This document shows, piece after piece, positions 35,201-45,722 of a DNA stretch of 64,000 bases (the stretch's first letter is position 1; each line of letters opens with the position of its first letter). The stretch spans positions 20,397,555-20,461,554 of the forward strand of contig NC_065875.1 in assembly GCF_933775445.1 (NCBI RefSeq), written 5' to 3'. The translations under genes and the position numbers were made by a program. The DNA comes from Argentina anserina. Lineage: Eukaryota > Streptophyta > Magnoliopsida > Rosales > Rosaceae. Below the pieces are notes generated by a model, which worked only from the letters and a program-made list of their open reading frames with translations, was not told the DNA's origin and did not search any database.

Positions 35201-37053
35201 TAGCCACTACCTTAGTACCAAAAATAGAAAGTATGAAGCCTAAATAAGACAAAATACTAGTAATATAGGAAGTTCTTTAATCAATAAAAATGATGAATTC
35301 TAGATCCTACTTATCACTATCTTTGACGCCATACATTTTACCTACTTAAATCCATGCTCTTTCAAACTTTCACCGAATCAATCTACCAGGCTTATGAAAA
35401 GACCCCAATAAGATCTGAAACAGGACACACACAATTTCACACTCATATCTGGCATGAACCTTTAAAGGAAGTTTATGACGATTCAAGAGTGTTCTTCTTG
35501 GTTTGCTACAGCCTACAGAGATTTATTTTCTTTATTTTTTTAGTTTTTTATTTATAGAAACATGTCGACATTAACTACCAAGCAGATGATACTCCCAAAG
35601 CAGATATGACTTGCATGCAGAAACAAACGATTCCAACAACTTACAAAGCTTTATGAGAAACCAAGCCATGTTACAAAATCGTTTGGAGCAGTTGCGACGA
35701 CAAAATAAAGAAAGAACAAAGTCTAAATGTTGGTGTTAGGTTTTCAACTGTTTCATACCAAATGTATAAAAGTAACATTTTTCAAGTCCATACATTGTAG
35801 GTAACATTGTATATTCACAATAACAAGAACAATATGACATTCGAATAAAAAGTGGTGGCCACACTTTTTTCATTTCAAATTATGTAGAGAATCAATGATT
35901 AAGCAGACAAAAACGTTACTATAAAAGCATACCAAAGACATGATTTCTGTAGAAGAAATTATACTGCATTGCCGACAAATTTGTTCCACCAGTCCAAGAT
36001 CCAAAAAAAAAAAAACAACAGAAGCACTAAACTAGTCCTGCACAGGTATATTAAGATATGTGTAACACACCACTTTTATGAGCATTTTTTGCAATAAGTA
36101 GACACAGTTTAATAAATATTAGGCCAGGGATATGAGTTATTGTTATCTTGGCAATGTCATCAGTATGATCATCTTGAAACAACAAATTCATCAATCAAAA
36201 GTGATCGAGATTCACAAGAAAACAAAACCAATGTGAACTTATCACAACCTGTCAAAAGGAAAAAACTGCTAGCATTTGATGAGCAAATACTATCTAATGC
36301 AATTTCAAATGAATGATACACATTCTCTTCACTGATGCAGCTTCAAGCACATGGGGGTTTCAGATTAACAGCGAACTTACATCATCTGACCAAGAATAAA
36401 GACAGTTAGATCTGTAAGAACCTCACGTGTCTATGTATATAGTCCTTTTTCCTCAGTCTTCTTAATCACACAATCAAATAGTTGTACTACACTTAGATCT
36501 AGCATTATTAAGCATAGAATGCAAAAACTTGATGTCTAAAGTTGCTTCTTGCTAATAACAACCCATGTTTCACAGAGAAGGTTGTTGGCAGAATTTAATA
36601 AAACGTTTGATATTCTGAGAATTGATATGAGAAAGTTTACACAGCGTTTGCATGAACCTGAGAAGAAGAGTTATAGCTACCAGAGATAGTTTGACCAAGA
36701 TATTACAAGCTGACTGAAACAACAAGAAAGATAGTTCACCAGCTCCTTTTCAAGACCACAATAAAACTTAGCTAAAGGCAAATAGCCACCATTCTCAGAG
36801 GTCAGAAACAAAGCCAAACTACAATTATCGTCTAACTAAATACCTCTGGTTAGCCAAGAGTGACACACTACTCCTTCTCAGTCTCACTCCAATCATCCTT
36901 TTCATCTCAACAAAAGAAGAGGGAGATCAAAAAGTCTATTGACACCATGCACCTATTGATTCAGATTCTTTTGTGCATAAATTCCATATAAAAATTTCAT
37001 TTTCACAGACCAACAGGATCTCCCTGTTCAGTCACTATGCCATTTTTAAAGTT

Positions 37054-37069
37054 GGGGGGGGGGGGGGGG
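37054..37069 (+). repeat. Homopolymer of 16 G
   Basis: An uninterrupted G run. It could be true sequence with quadruplex potential, or a length error in the assembly. Confidence 0.9.
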
Positions 37070-37387
37070 TATAGCAGTCGGTGAGCATTCAACGGCTGCA
37101 CCCTCAAATAGTCTCATAATACATTGTACTGTCCGATTAAATACTCAACAGACTCATGTAAAAAAGACAGCCAAGAATTTTTCTGGTATGGAGGCTTACT
37201 CCTTTTTTCCATGCAGTATAATAGACAGTGAGTTATCAGATTTAAAGGGTACAGTTCTTTTCTTTCTAAATTCAAAAGTTGAACAGAACCGTGATCATAG
37301 AAAGCTGGCTACTTTTCACAATACCACTGAGACATTATCATGTTCCTCCACAAAATATCAAAGAGAAGGGAAAAACAAACAGAAAGA

Positions 37388-37446
37388 AATCTCCATATCT
37401 AACCCAACCAACACAAAATCTCCATATCTAACCCAACCAACACAAA
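37388..37446. repeat. 29-bp tandem duplication
   Basis: Two adjacent copies built on ATCTCCATATCTAACCCAAC followed by CAACACAAA. Confidence 0.9.
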
Positions 37447-37654
37447 GAATATTCCATATTTGTAGAAGAACAAACAATTATTCATATAAATAAAATTCAT
37501 ATTCCTACATAAGACATGGTGGTCAAAATAACCATGCATACAACATAATTTCTTAAAATACTACACTTTTCGACCCAGATGAATTTTTAAAGTAGATATT
37601 AATCTTCAATCAAATGCACTGCAACAGTTACTTTAGTCAGAAGAAATACAGAGC

Positions 37655-38755
37655 TTATCTTGAGGGTGGTGGTGGCGGTGGCACGTTGGATTTCACCCCA
37701 ACCCATACAAAAAGGCCAACAGCAAGGATTATCCATCCAGCCACATCATAAATGAGATCACTGCTCCTCTTAGCCTTGGAACTCTGGAATATAACAAAAA
37801 AATTAATATCAAGTTTGTATAGAAACTATTTATTTAATTTTTCTGCATCCTATATACTACACTGACATGTTTAAAGTTTTAAACACATCATACAAACTTA
37901 TACGATGTTAAATCATATTAAATGCATACCCATATCTTTGATCTTATGTATACCAATGGTAATGATGAAGCTAGTGTTCAATCCCGTGCATAAACATAAT
38001 TTGAGTCCGTATATACGTATGAAAAAGATACGAAAAGTAAATTCTATGGACTGATGAAAATGGTCATATGAATGTGATCAACAAGTTAAAATTGGTGTAT
38101 TTTTAGTCGTAGCTTTACCCTAGAGTGAAGATTCGATCCAACAAATAAGTGTTCTATTCAGTACAATTTTGAAAAATGATTGGACATTTATACCATTAAT
38201 TTGCAGTTTAACTCTTTCGTAATACACGTCTGGAGGCATAATAATAATATATGAAATCCAGAATGGTGCAGCTTAGCTTTTTATGGAACTAGTGAAGTAG
38301 ATGAGGTTGCATGTCCCTATGTATACAGACCTTTTTGGCTGCGGAGGTCCGCAACAATGGTTTTGGCGCGGATTTCCATTTTTTCACTACTTTTTGATCG
38401 AATTTCCTCATCTCCACCGTCTAGTATCTAGATAATATTGTGTAGATCATCTCTACAAAATTTCAACCAATTTGGGGATCGTTAAAGCCCTCAAAATCGA
38501 AAAACAAATGGACGGACTGAATTCTGTCAAACATGAACTGTTCATATTTTTAACAAAAAAAAAGTAATTTTGAGGGCCTTAACGATTACCAAATTAGCTG
38601 AAATTTTGCAGAGATGATCTACACAATATTATCTAGATACTAGACGGTGGAGATGAGGAAATTTGATCGAAAAGCGGTGCAAAAATGAAAATCTGCACTA
38701 AAACCATTGGTGCGGACCTCCGCAGCCAAGAACGTGTGTGTGTGTGTGCGTGCGC

Positions 38756-38834
<79 letters not shown>

Positions 38835-40131
38835 CAAGAACTTTCTCTCCTTCAAACAAGGAAAATCCAATTATGTATGCAGGGATACGTGCCCAGAAAT
38901 AAAGTATGGATATACCTTTCCACTTGAAGAAGTGGCTGGTCCCCCACCTAGTGCCTGTTGAGCCATTCCTTGCTTATGAATCTCCATATGCAACTCTGGT
39001 GCCTGCAAAGACAAGATCAACAATTATAATTAGGGAAGCACTTGCCAAACACAATAATTAACAAGATTTATCTGACATCCGATAAAAGGTATTTAACAGC
39101 CTCGACTGTTGGGACTTGATTAGCAACCATGAATCCACCCTTATTCCCATCAGCTAGTGTATTAATCAAAATAACTGGAAGTTTGCAATCAGACATAAAC
39201 CGCAAATGTAACTTTGTGCTGATGGGGGAGTTTATAATTTAAGAGTCGTCTCTGTGCCACACTACTGGAGAACTCTACCTGACATACTGTTCAGTATTTA
39301 TAGTTGATCGTGCATAACACTGTTAATCAGGTAGTTTAACCCCTACATCTAGTTCCAACCCTCCACCGTAAATGACTAAAACTAATTTCCACACTACACA
39401 TTAGTATATAACAACTCATCCATCGACACAAAACAAAAATCTAAATACCTTAATTGTGACTTCTAACGACTTCAGATAAAGCTCATTGCCAGGCTCCTGC
39501 AAGAAATTCAAATCCCACAGTTAATCCCTCCCTCCACCTCCGAAAACTCTCAAACACAAAAAGATTTCGCAAACTCAAAACAATCAATCTACCCGGGAGG
39601 CTGCCCTCTGGAAATACTGGGACGCCTTGTCAAAATAAGGCTTGGCCTCGTCAAAGTCAGGATTCATGAATCCATGAGAGGTATGCGCATTACCTAGATG
39701 CCACAGAGCCTCATGCTTCGTAGGCTCTATCACCAGAGCCTCCTCCAGCTTCGAAATACAATCTACACATTGTTATTATTCATGATTATTATTCAATTCG
39801 GCCCAGGGTTAGTTCATAAAACACATAAACCAATCCAATTCCAATTCCAAATCGCAATCGAAAACGTCAATCAATTACCATCGAGCATCGACCTGGCGTC
39901 GGCGACGCTCTGAAACTGCGAGAGCTCGAACAGAGCAGAGGCCCACTTGACTAAGTTCTGCAGGCGAATTAAGGGATTAAAATCGAAACTATTGAGCAGA
40001 TAAATTTGAAGAGAGATAGAGAGTAGAGCAACCTCAGCATCGAGAGGGTTCTTGGCATAGTGAGCTTCGCAGGTCTTGCGGCTGTGATCGGAGAGCATGA
40101 GGCGGTCGAAGTCGTCCTGAGAGAACTGCAT
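37655..40131 (-). CDS. TOM20: Mitochondrial import receptor subunit TOM20 (plant type)
   Basis: Six exons join in phase to 203 residues: 40033-40131, 39879-39957, 39593-39762, 39449-39496, 38916-39002 and 37655-37783. The N-terminus [19 protein letters not shown] is the plant TOM20 start. A cytosolic TPR-type receptor domain follows (about residues 20-145, with [17 protein letters not shown]), then [13 protein letters not shown], and a C-terminal membrane anchor (about residues 168-190, [18 protein letters not shown]). Plant TOM20 is tail-anchored in the outer mitochondrial membrane and binds presequences; the topology is opposite to the animal and fungal protein. The six-proline run before the final Ser-Arg is notable. 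The last intron (1132 bp) holds a foldback MITE and a long (TA)n tract. Confidence 0.95.
38335..38729. mobile_element. Foldback MITE B in TOM20 intron 5
   Basis: Arms of about 165-170 bp (38335-38505 and 38563-38729) are close reverse complements with a loop of about 60 bp. Both ends read TTGGCTGCGGAGGTCCGCA in the outward direction. The arms share CCGTCTAGTATCTAGATAAT and GATCATCTCT.CAAAATTTCA. The latter block is also present in foldback element A, so the two are related. It would form a long hairpin in TOM20 pre-mRNA. Confidence 0.85.
38733..38830. repeat. (GT)n then (TA)n microsatellite
   Basis: A GT/GC run (38733-38757) is followed by about 35 TA units up to 38830, abutting the right end of foldback MITE B. 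Likely length-polymorphic. Confidence 0.95.
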
Positions 40132-40449
40132 GGCTCTTCGTTCTGGGGAGAGATGGCGATTTTGGGTAAGCCTGTGCTTTTTTAGGGTTTAGGATTTTGG
40201 GATTTCTGGGAAGAGTTGGGAGTCTAACAAGTGAAGGTCGCTAACGTCGTTTGGGCTTTACTTGGTGTACACGACGATGGCGCTTGGGCTTTTATTCGGA
40301 AATTGATTTGGGCTTTCTTGAATTGGGCCTGCCTCCATATCAGGGTTTTTATTAGTTTAGGTTTTAATTTTCTCCCCGTTTTTTTTTATTGTAATTTTCT
40401 CCCTGTTATGATTAGTTGATTTGTGTACGTAGGTATGTGAGAAAATCTT
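40132..40449. other. TOM20 promoter region
   Basis: Spacer upstream of the minus-strand TOM20 gene. No other feature is seen. Confidence 0.5.
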
Positions 40450-40509
40450 AACAAACATATTTTGCAGATAGGAAAAAAGGGTCATTGATCAACTTGTTTT
40501 CCTTTTATT
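40450..40509 (+). repeat. Copy of a DUF1517 intron segment placed upstream of exon 1
   Basis: This 60-bp block (CAAACATATTTT, AGATAGGAAAAAAGGGTCAT, TGATCAACTTGTTTTCC) recurs nearly base for base at 42403-42458, inside an intron of the gene it precedes. It abuts the frame of exon 1, where a start codon would be expected. Confidence 0.9.
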
Positions 40510-42782
40510 GCTCATAGAAGCCACCCCATTGAAATGGAAGCAAAGCACTCTATTAGGCACTTCTCGTCCTCCATCAAAACCATTGAGCTATCAACTTTGC
40601 TTTGCTTCTAGTCCTTGTTTCAAGAACCCTAAGCCACCTCTATGTTATTCCCTGCCGACCGAGAAAAAGAGCCACTACTTCACCGCCTGCTCCAAATCAG
40701 ATCATCCCTCTCTGTCTCAGTGGTTCAATGTTTTCAAAGATAATGGGGCAGCGGCAGCAAGCCGTAATAGCACAACTCCCCTAATTAGTAATTTATTGGA
40801 AAAGTCTGTCCAGGCTTTGAGGAAACCGGCAACAGCTGCCGTGCTGATAGGTCTTTTAGTCTTGTACAACCCCAACTCAGCAGCCCTGGCTGCTCCGGTG
40901 GATCGGGTTGGTGGAAGGCTGACATCCAGAACTACGACCTCGTACTATCCATCTGAAGAGTCATCGACCAGTATTAGAATCGAAACCAGCGACGTATTCT
41001 CTGACCCGGTCATAGAACTGGGGGCATGGTTGATAATCATTTCATATATGTGAATCTGTTGGGTTTTTTGTGGCTTTTGCCTTAATTTGCCCAAGTTTTT
41101 GGGGCCCTGCATTGATCACTTTGTATCTCGTATTTAATTTTGGTTATTTTTATCTGGGCTAATGGTAAAACAAGTGTTCTCAAGCTCCAGCTTCAGGTGA
41201 CGTGGATTCGCCGATTCCGGTGACGGCATGTCTCAACGGTGGAACGGACTATGACAACCGCACTCTCCACCTCTCAGAGGTTCCGTCTGTAATGGTCGGA
41301 GCTCCATCGGGCGATCCACGGCGACCGGAATCGCGAAATCGCTGGAATCTTCCCATAAACTTAATTTTTACATATTTCGGCAGTCGTGTGTCGTCGATGG
41401 AGTTCCAGCCATCACAGACGAGATCGCCGAGAGATAGGTACTGCGGCTATGTATATATATAGTAGAATATCGCCATCAATTACGTACTAATACTTGATCT
41501 TTATATGTTTGTTTATGCGTTGCACTTCCTGTAGGTTAATTTGTCAAACACGAGGCGAGCGGTGCAAATGGATCTTAATGAGATCGCTGAAACTGCAGAT
41601 CCATCTACGCAGCAGGGTTTGATATATGTTCTGAGAGGTGAGTTAAATTGAAAAGAACCACTGAGAAAAGCTAGGCGGGCCTCATTTTTGGTTAGAACAA
41701 TGTTCTTCTTCGAGTCATTTCATTTTCCTTGAATGTCGTTCTTTGTTATAGATACAGCAGCAGCTCTACTTCGGCAACCTGATTATTGCATTTCCGGTTA
41801 CTCATGTGTAAGTATATTATTGGAATATTTTACAATACCTCCATGCATATGTACCCTACATATAATTACCATTTGATAATAAAGACCATTTCTGTTGCTA
41901 TATATGTCCATACTTTTTTATGGTTTTGGTCGTCTGGATTAACTTCTGTACCCTCTAATTATCAATATTGGTTTAGGTGACATCACCACAAATTGTAGAA
42001 TTTAATTGATTTTTCATAAACAGTACGTGTCTAGAGACATACGTACGTACGTACTGTACATATATAATCAAGTTCAAACCGAAACTATAGCTACCAGAAA
42101 CTACTAATTTGTATGCGCGTACTATATTGTCTACATACCAATTTGTTAAGTAGCTGAGCTAAGCTTCTCGTATCAATGTTTAATTGTCGGTGATTATACC
42201 AACGTTCACTAGAGCAGCTGCACTGCAATGCTTTGATAAACTTATTGTTAGAGAAAGGGCTAGATATGACGAAGAAACCATTGTCAATGTAGGCAAAGTA
42301 AGAATTCAAAGCATAGTCAGCCAGAGATCCTCTGAGGAATCACAAAATGACGAAGTAGAGGTAAAAAAAAACTTCCAACTTCAGTTCTCGTTGCTGTCAT
42401 AGCAAACATATTTTCAGATAGGAAAAAAGGGTCATTGATCAACTTGTTTTCCTTTTACTTTCTGATAGATTACAATTTTACTTGCTGCTCACGGCCATAT
42501 GTCGTTCACTCGCGCTATCACTGACACCAGGTGAGAAGAGTGTTGGAAGACCTTGCATCAATTGATCCGGAAAATTTCCTATGCGTAAGAACATTATATT
42601 CTGGCAGTAGTAATTTTAACTTAGGTTTCTTTTTTATTTATCGATATGCATATTTATTTCATGTTTACTGTGCAGGGAGTAGAGGTACTGTGGAGTCCTC
42701 GGCTATCTTCAAATGCATCAAGAAAAAGTATCAATCATGCTCGATTCAAAAGAAAAGGTATCAATCATGCAATCACCTGATT
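40509..42782 (+). pseudogene. DUF1517 plastid protein (FLAP1-like), probably broken
   Basis: Exon 1 encodes a Ser-rich, chloroplast-transit-like N-terminus and the hydrophobic block PATAAVLIGLLVLYNPNSAA, then VGGR, as in plant DUF1517 proteins. Later exons follow: KTSVLKLQLQ (to 41193), TRRAVQMDLNEIAETADPST (41535-41639), LLRQPDYCISGYS (to 41809), RARYDEETIVNV (about 42207-42360), ITILLAAHG (from 42469), VLEDLASIDPENF (from 42533) and GVEVLWSP (from 42676). Defects: exon 1 has no in-frame ATG; it runs into a stop at 41051 where the Gly-rich and membrane part should be; a frameshift falls at about 42530; and the usual C-terminus is lost. DUF1517 proteins sit in thylakoid or envelope membranes, and FLAP1 acts in fluctuating light. 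A divergent functional gene is possible but less likely. Confidence 0.65.
41194..41533. other. Intron-like insert of unknown origin in DUF1517 gene
   Basis: This stretch is GC-richer than its surroundings (around CGCCGATTCCGGTGACGGC and GATCCACGGCGACCGG) and sits between the LKLQLQ and VNLSNTRRA exons. It may be a captured or transposed fragment; the source is unknown. Confidence 0.35.
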
Positions 42783-43420
42783 AACTAGCGTTTGAGACAT
42801 GTTGACATAGTAAATGGTAGTTTGATTATGTAAAACTTTGGACCGTTAATTTATTACCTACAAAAGTGATTCTATAATAATAATAACTCATCGTGGTGCT
42901 TAATTTGTGCCAGATCAACGAGGAAGAAATTCTTCATCATTCTTCTTTTTCCTCTAAAAGAAATGTTTATTCTTTAGTATCAACCAGTTTTAGGTAATGA
43001 TATTCATATAAGTGTATTATTTTTTCGATTGTATTTTTTGCCAATTTGAACAAGGGAGCTGCAGAGAGTGTGAGAGGAAATACGAATCTATGCCTATGTT
43101 CACTAGAAAATAGGCAAGATTTTTTTTTGAGAATGAAAATATCGGTGGTTGACAAAATATCTCCATGTACATTCTTCTCTCATAAAGAATAGAGTTACGG
43201 GTTTGCATTAACAATAACGTCCATTAACTGGTCGGGTTCCAACCCTAAATTAACCACGAAAAACGCCCCTCGGCGGATAGTGGTAATGTATTGGTATATG
43301 AACCAAACAAGTAATACCAATCTCACGCATCAGAAAATAGGCATGAAAATTAAAAGAATCCCTAAAAAGAAAAAGATTTTTTTTTTTTTTTGAAAATACG
43401 AAAAAAGAAATTTCTTAAGT
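42783..43420. other. Intergenic, no gene seen
   Basis: AT-rich spacer. Nothing recognised. Confidence 0.5.
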
Positions 43421-43428
43421 AGGCGTTA

Positions 43429-43458
43429 GGCGGGAACGACACTTCATATGGCGGGAAA
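43429..43458 (+). promoter_or_regulatory. Two E2F-like sites upstream of NF-YC13-like gene
   Basis: GGCGGGAAC at 43429-43437 and GGCGGGAAA at 43450-43458 match the E2F consensus TTTSSCGS in reverse. A third, TTCCCGCC, lies at 43588-43595 just after the TATA box. Clustered E2F words mark S-phase genes in plants. Confidence 0.6.
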
Positions 43459-43573
43459 TGTTTCTTTCATACCTAAAGTACCCTCGACTGTGAAATTTCA
43501 GACTCTGAACTCAGCATTGAAAAACAGCGTAATAATCACCACTCTCCAAGTACATTATCGTCCATACAAAACT

Positions 43574-43580
43574 TATAAAT
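43574..43580 (+). promoter_or_regulatory. TATA box of NF-YC13-like gene
   Basis: TATAAAT lies 90 bp before the ATG at 43664. Its position argues that the upstream in-frame ATG at 43448 is promoter, not coding. Confidence 0.65.
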
Positions 43581-43663
43581 GGACTACTTCCCGCCATTTC
43601 AAAACCCTAAAACTCATCTCCCCCTTTCTCTCTTTCACTCATTCGCCGAGACCCAAACCATCA

Positions 43664-44470
43664 ATGGCAGAACAAGACGAGACCGCCGCAACGGCCCCAC
43701 CGCATATTGCCGAACATCACGACTCAACAATCGTGCAACCCCCCAGAGAAGAAGAAGAAGAAGCCATGTCACCAATCCGACCCGAATCTGGAGAACAACC
43801 CGCAGTCCGACCCAAATCGACCGAAGATGACGCTACAACGATCCAACCCGAATCGGAAGAACCGAACACGCAACCGCAGGTCGGAGAAGAAGAAGAGGAA
43901 CCACCGCTGGCTGAAGAAGATGCTGCGGCCACGACCCGACCCGGATCCGGAGAAGAAAACGCAGTCGGATCAGATCCAGTAGAAGAAGAGGACACAGCGC
44001 CGATCGACGAAGAGAACGCCGTGACGGCCCAACCGAAAGGAGAGAAGGCGAAACCGGAGCAACCCGAATTGATTCGGCTCGAATTCCCAACGGGTCGGGT
44101 CAAGAAGATAATGAAGCTGGACGCTGACATCAACAAGATCAACTCAGAAGCTCTGCACCTGGTCACCTGCTCCGCCCAGCTCTTCCTCCAATTCCTCGCC
44201 GAGGGCTCCGGCGAGGCGGCGATGGAGAAGAAGCGCAAGATTGTGAAGCTGGAGCACATAAGGACGGCGGCGAAGAGGCACCGCGCCACCAGGGATTTCC
44301 TCGTCGATGAGCTCCCGGCGGTGCCGGGTCAGCCGTCCGATCAGAAGTCCGCTGATCGGAGCCGCGCTCGCCCTGCTGCTGACAAGCCGGCTCCGGCTGG
44401 GACTCGCCGGATTGATGACTTCTTCAGTAAGCCAGTAGCTAAATCGGCGGCTGAGGTTGAGGAGGCATGA
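43664..44470 (+). CDS. Histone-fold protein, NF-YC13 / DPB3-like
   Basis: A single exon of 268 residues starts at MAEQDETA. An upstream ATG in the same frame (43448) lies before the TATA box and is rejected. Residues 1-130 are an acidic, Pro/Glu-rich low-complexity region, much longer than in the Arabidopsis protein (about 130 residues in total, from memory). The histone fold is at about 138-225: FPTGRVKKIMKLD, INSEALHLVTCSAQLFLQFL, and KLEHIRTAAKRH. It matches Arabidopsis NF-YC13 (At5g43250), a relative of DNA polymerase epsilon subunits Dpb3/POLE4 and CHRAC15. The C-terminus TRRIDDFFSK (about 247-256) resembles a PCNA-binding peptide. Likely nuclear, in replication-linked chromatin; the partner is not shown here. 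Confidence 0.85.
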   Translation: MAEQDETAATAPPHIAEHHDSTIVQPPREEEEEAMSPIRPESGEQPAVRPKSTEDDATTIQPESEEPNTQPQVGEEEEEPPLAEEDAAATTRPGSGEENAVGSDPVEEEDTAPIDEENAVTAQPKGEKAKPEQPELIRLEFPTGRVKKIMKLDADINKINSEALHLVTCSAQLFLQFLAEGSGEAAMEKKRKIVKLEHIRTAAKRHRATRDFLVDELPAVPGQPSDQKSADRSRARPAADKPAPAGTRRIDDFFSKPVAKSAAEVEEA

Positions 44471-45722
44471 ATCAGTAGATATTCATCTATGTCAGTCTTG
44501 AAACAAGGCGTGTCGTCGGAAAATATCTGTATGGATTCTAGTAGACTTGGATTTGAATTTTGTTTCAGAGCTGTGTAATGGCTTTCTATATTTCATATGA
44601 ATTGGATGTTTTATGATTAACCTTAGCGATTGTAGCCTGTTTCTGGTTTGTGTTAGTCTGTCTGCAATTTGGTATTTGTTTGCGCTTTCGGTTTGTTTAT
44701 AGATTCTCTCGGAATATATCTGCTTGTTTACATCACACAATCTATGATGATTAGGACAGCTGGAAATCCTGTCCAAAATGTGTGGGTTTTTTGTGTTGTT
44801 GGTTCGTTCAGTGTTGAAGAAGTAAGGCTAGGGAACCATGAAGAGTGTCAAAGAGTTGGAAGAAGACAGAAGTTATGACTTTATATTGCTATACTAGGAC
44901 AATATTATGTGCAATGATCAATGTTGTAGTTCTTGGAAAATGAGATTTGTTCCTGTTTGTAAGAAAGCAGGTTATGTGCTTAAATGAAATCTGAAAGCTA
45001 GATGAATCCTATTACCAATTCACTCCATTTAGGGGAGCTTAGGGTCAGACTAATATGCATGAAGCTCAATGACAGTTGATGAAAACCTTATCTCCTGCTT
45101 GTATGCACCTGTGTATATTGTTTAGTTAGAATCTGTTGAGTTTCTGCCTTTGTGTTCATATCATGTGTATGACTATCCTAGTGTTATTAATTTTAGGCAT
45201 TTCTTGCTTTTCAGCTTTTCCTTATGGGTGTGGGTGCAACTTTTTTCTTTCCACTACGATATGAAAAAATCATACATGTTGAAGTTCTGAATCTGATAGT
45301 ACACATGAGAATTTTACTTCTCCACTACTATAATGGTTGCTATGATATGGACAAGCTGTAGTAAACATGATCTCAAGTTGTTTTGAATAGGTGATTGACA
45401 GTTCTATGCCAGTAATAAGAATACAGCAATCCTAGGAACTTATTTATTTGCACTTGCAATTGCAATTGCCTTGCAGCTCTAGACGCATGTTTCTATGAGA
45501 ATTGAAAAGGCTCTGGACACTTTGGCAGATACAGGGGACATGTAGAGTCCATTTAGCTGAAATTAACTGTACGTTTTCACATGCTTTATTTAAAAAGTCA
45601 TTTCTCAAAAGTAGCAGTTGGTGCAGAATATGGTTCCGGCAAACAACTAAGAGCAAAGCTTCATTCTTCTGCTCTATGTTTCCCAATTGTTACTTGAAGA
45701 CTGACAGATCCAACACAATATT
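44471..45722. other. Convergent 3' flanks of NF-YC13-like and MAP65 genes
   Basis: The two genes face each other. The T/G-rich left part is 3' UTR-like. No further gene is seen. Confidence 0.5.

Larger units (their letters stand above)
32245..37654. other. Long region with no gene recognised
   Basis: About 5.4 kb between CYP78A and TOM20. The first few hundred bases are the CYP78A promoter. The rest is AT-rich without a convincing frame, splice pattern, RNA gene or long terminal repeat. It holds a 29-bp direct repeat at 37388-37446 and a G16 run at 37054-37069. Degraded transposon or long non-coding sequence cannot be excluded. Confidence 0.5.

Noticed and set aside
43448..43663. Upstream 72-codon extension of the NF-YC13-like gene
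   Set aside because: Lies before the TATA box and contains the E2F sites; amino acid sequence is unlike the family.
43717..44289. 190-codon open frame antisense to the NF-YC13-like gene
   Set aside because: A shadow of the GC-rich repetitive coding strand; Ser-rich without any domain.
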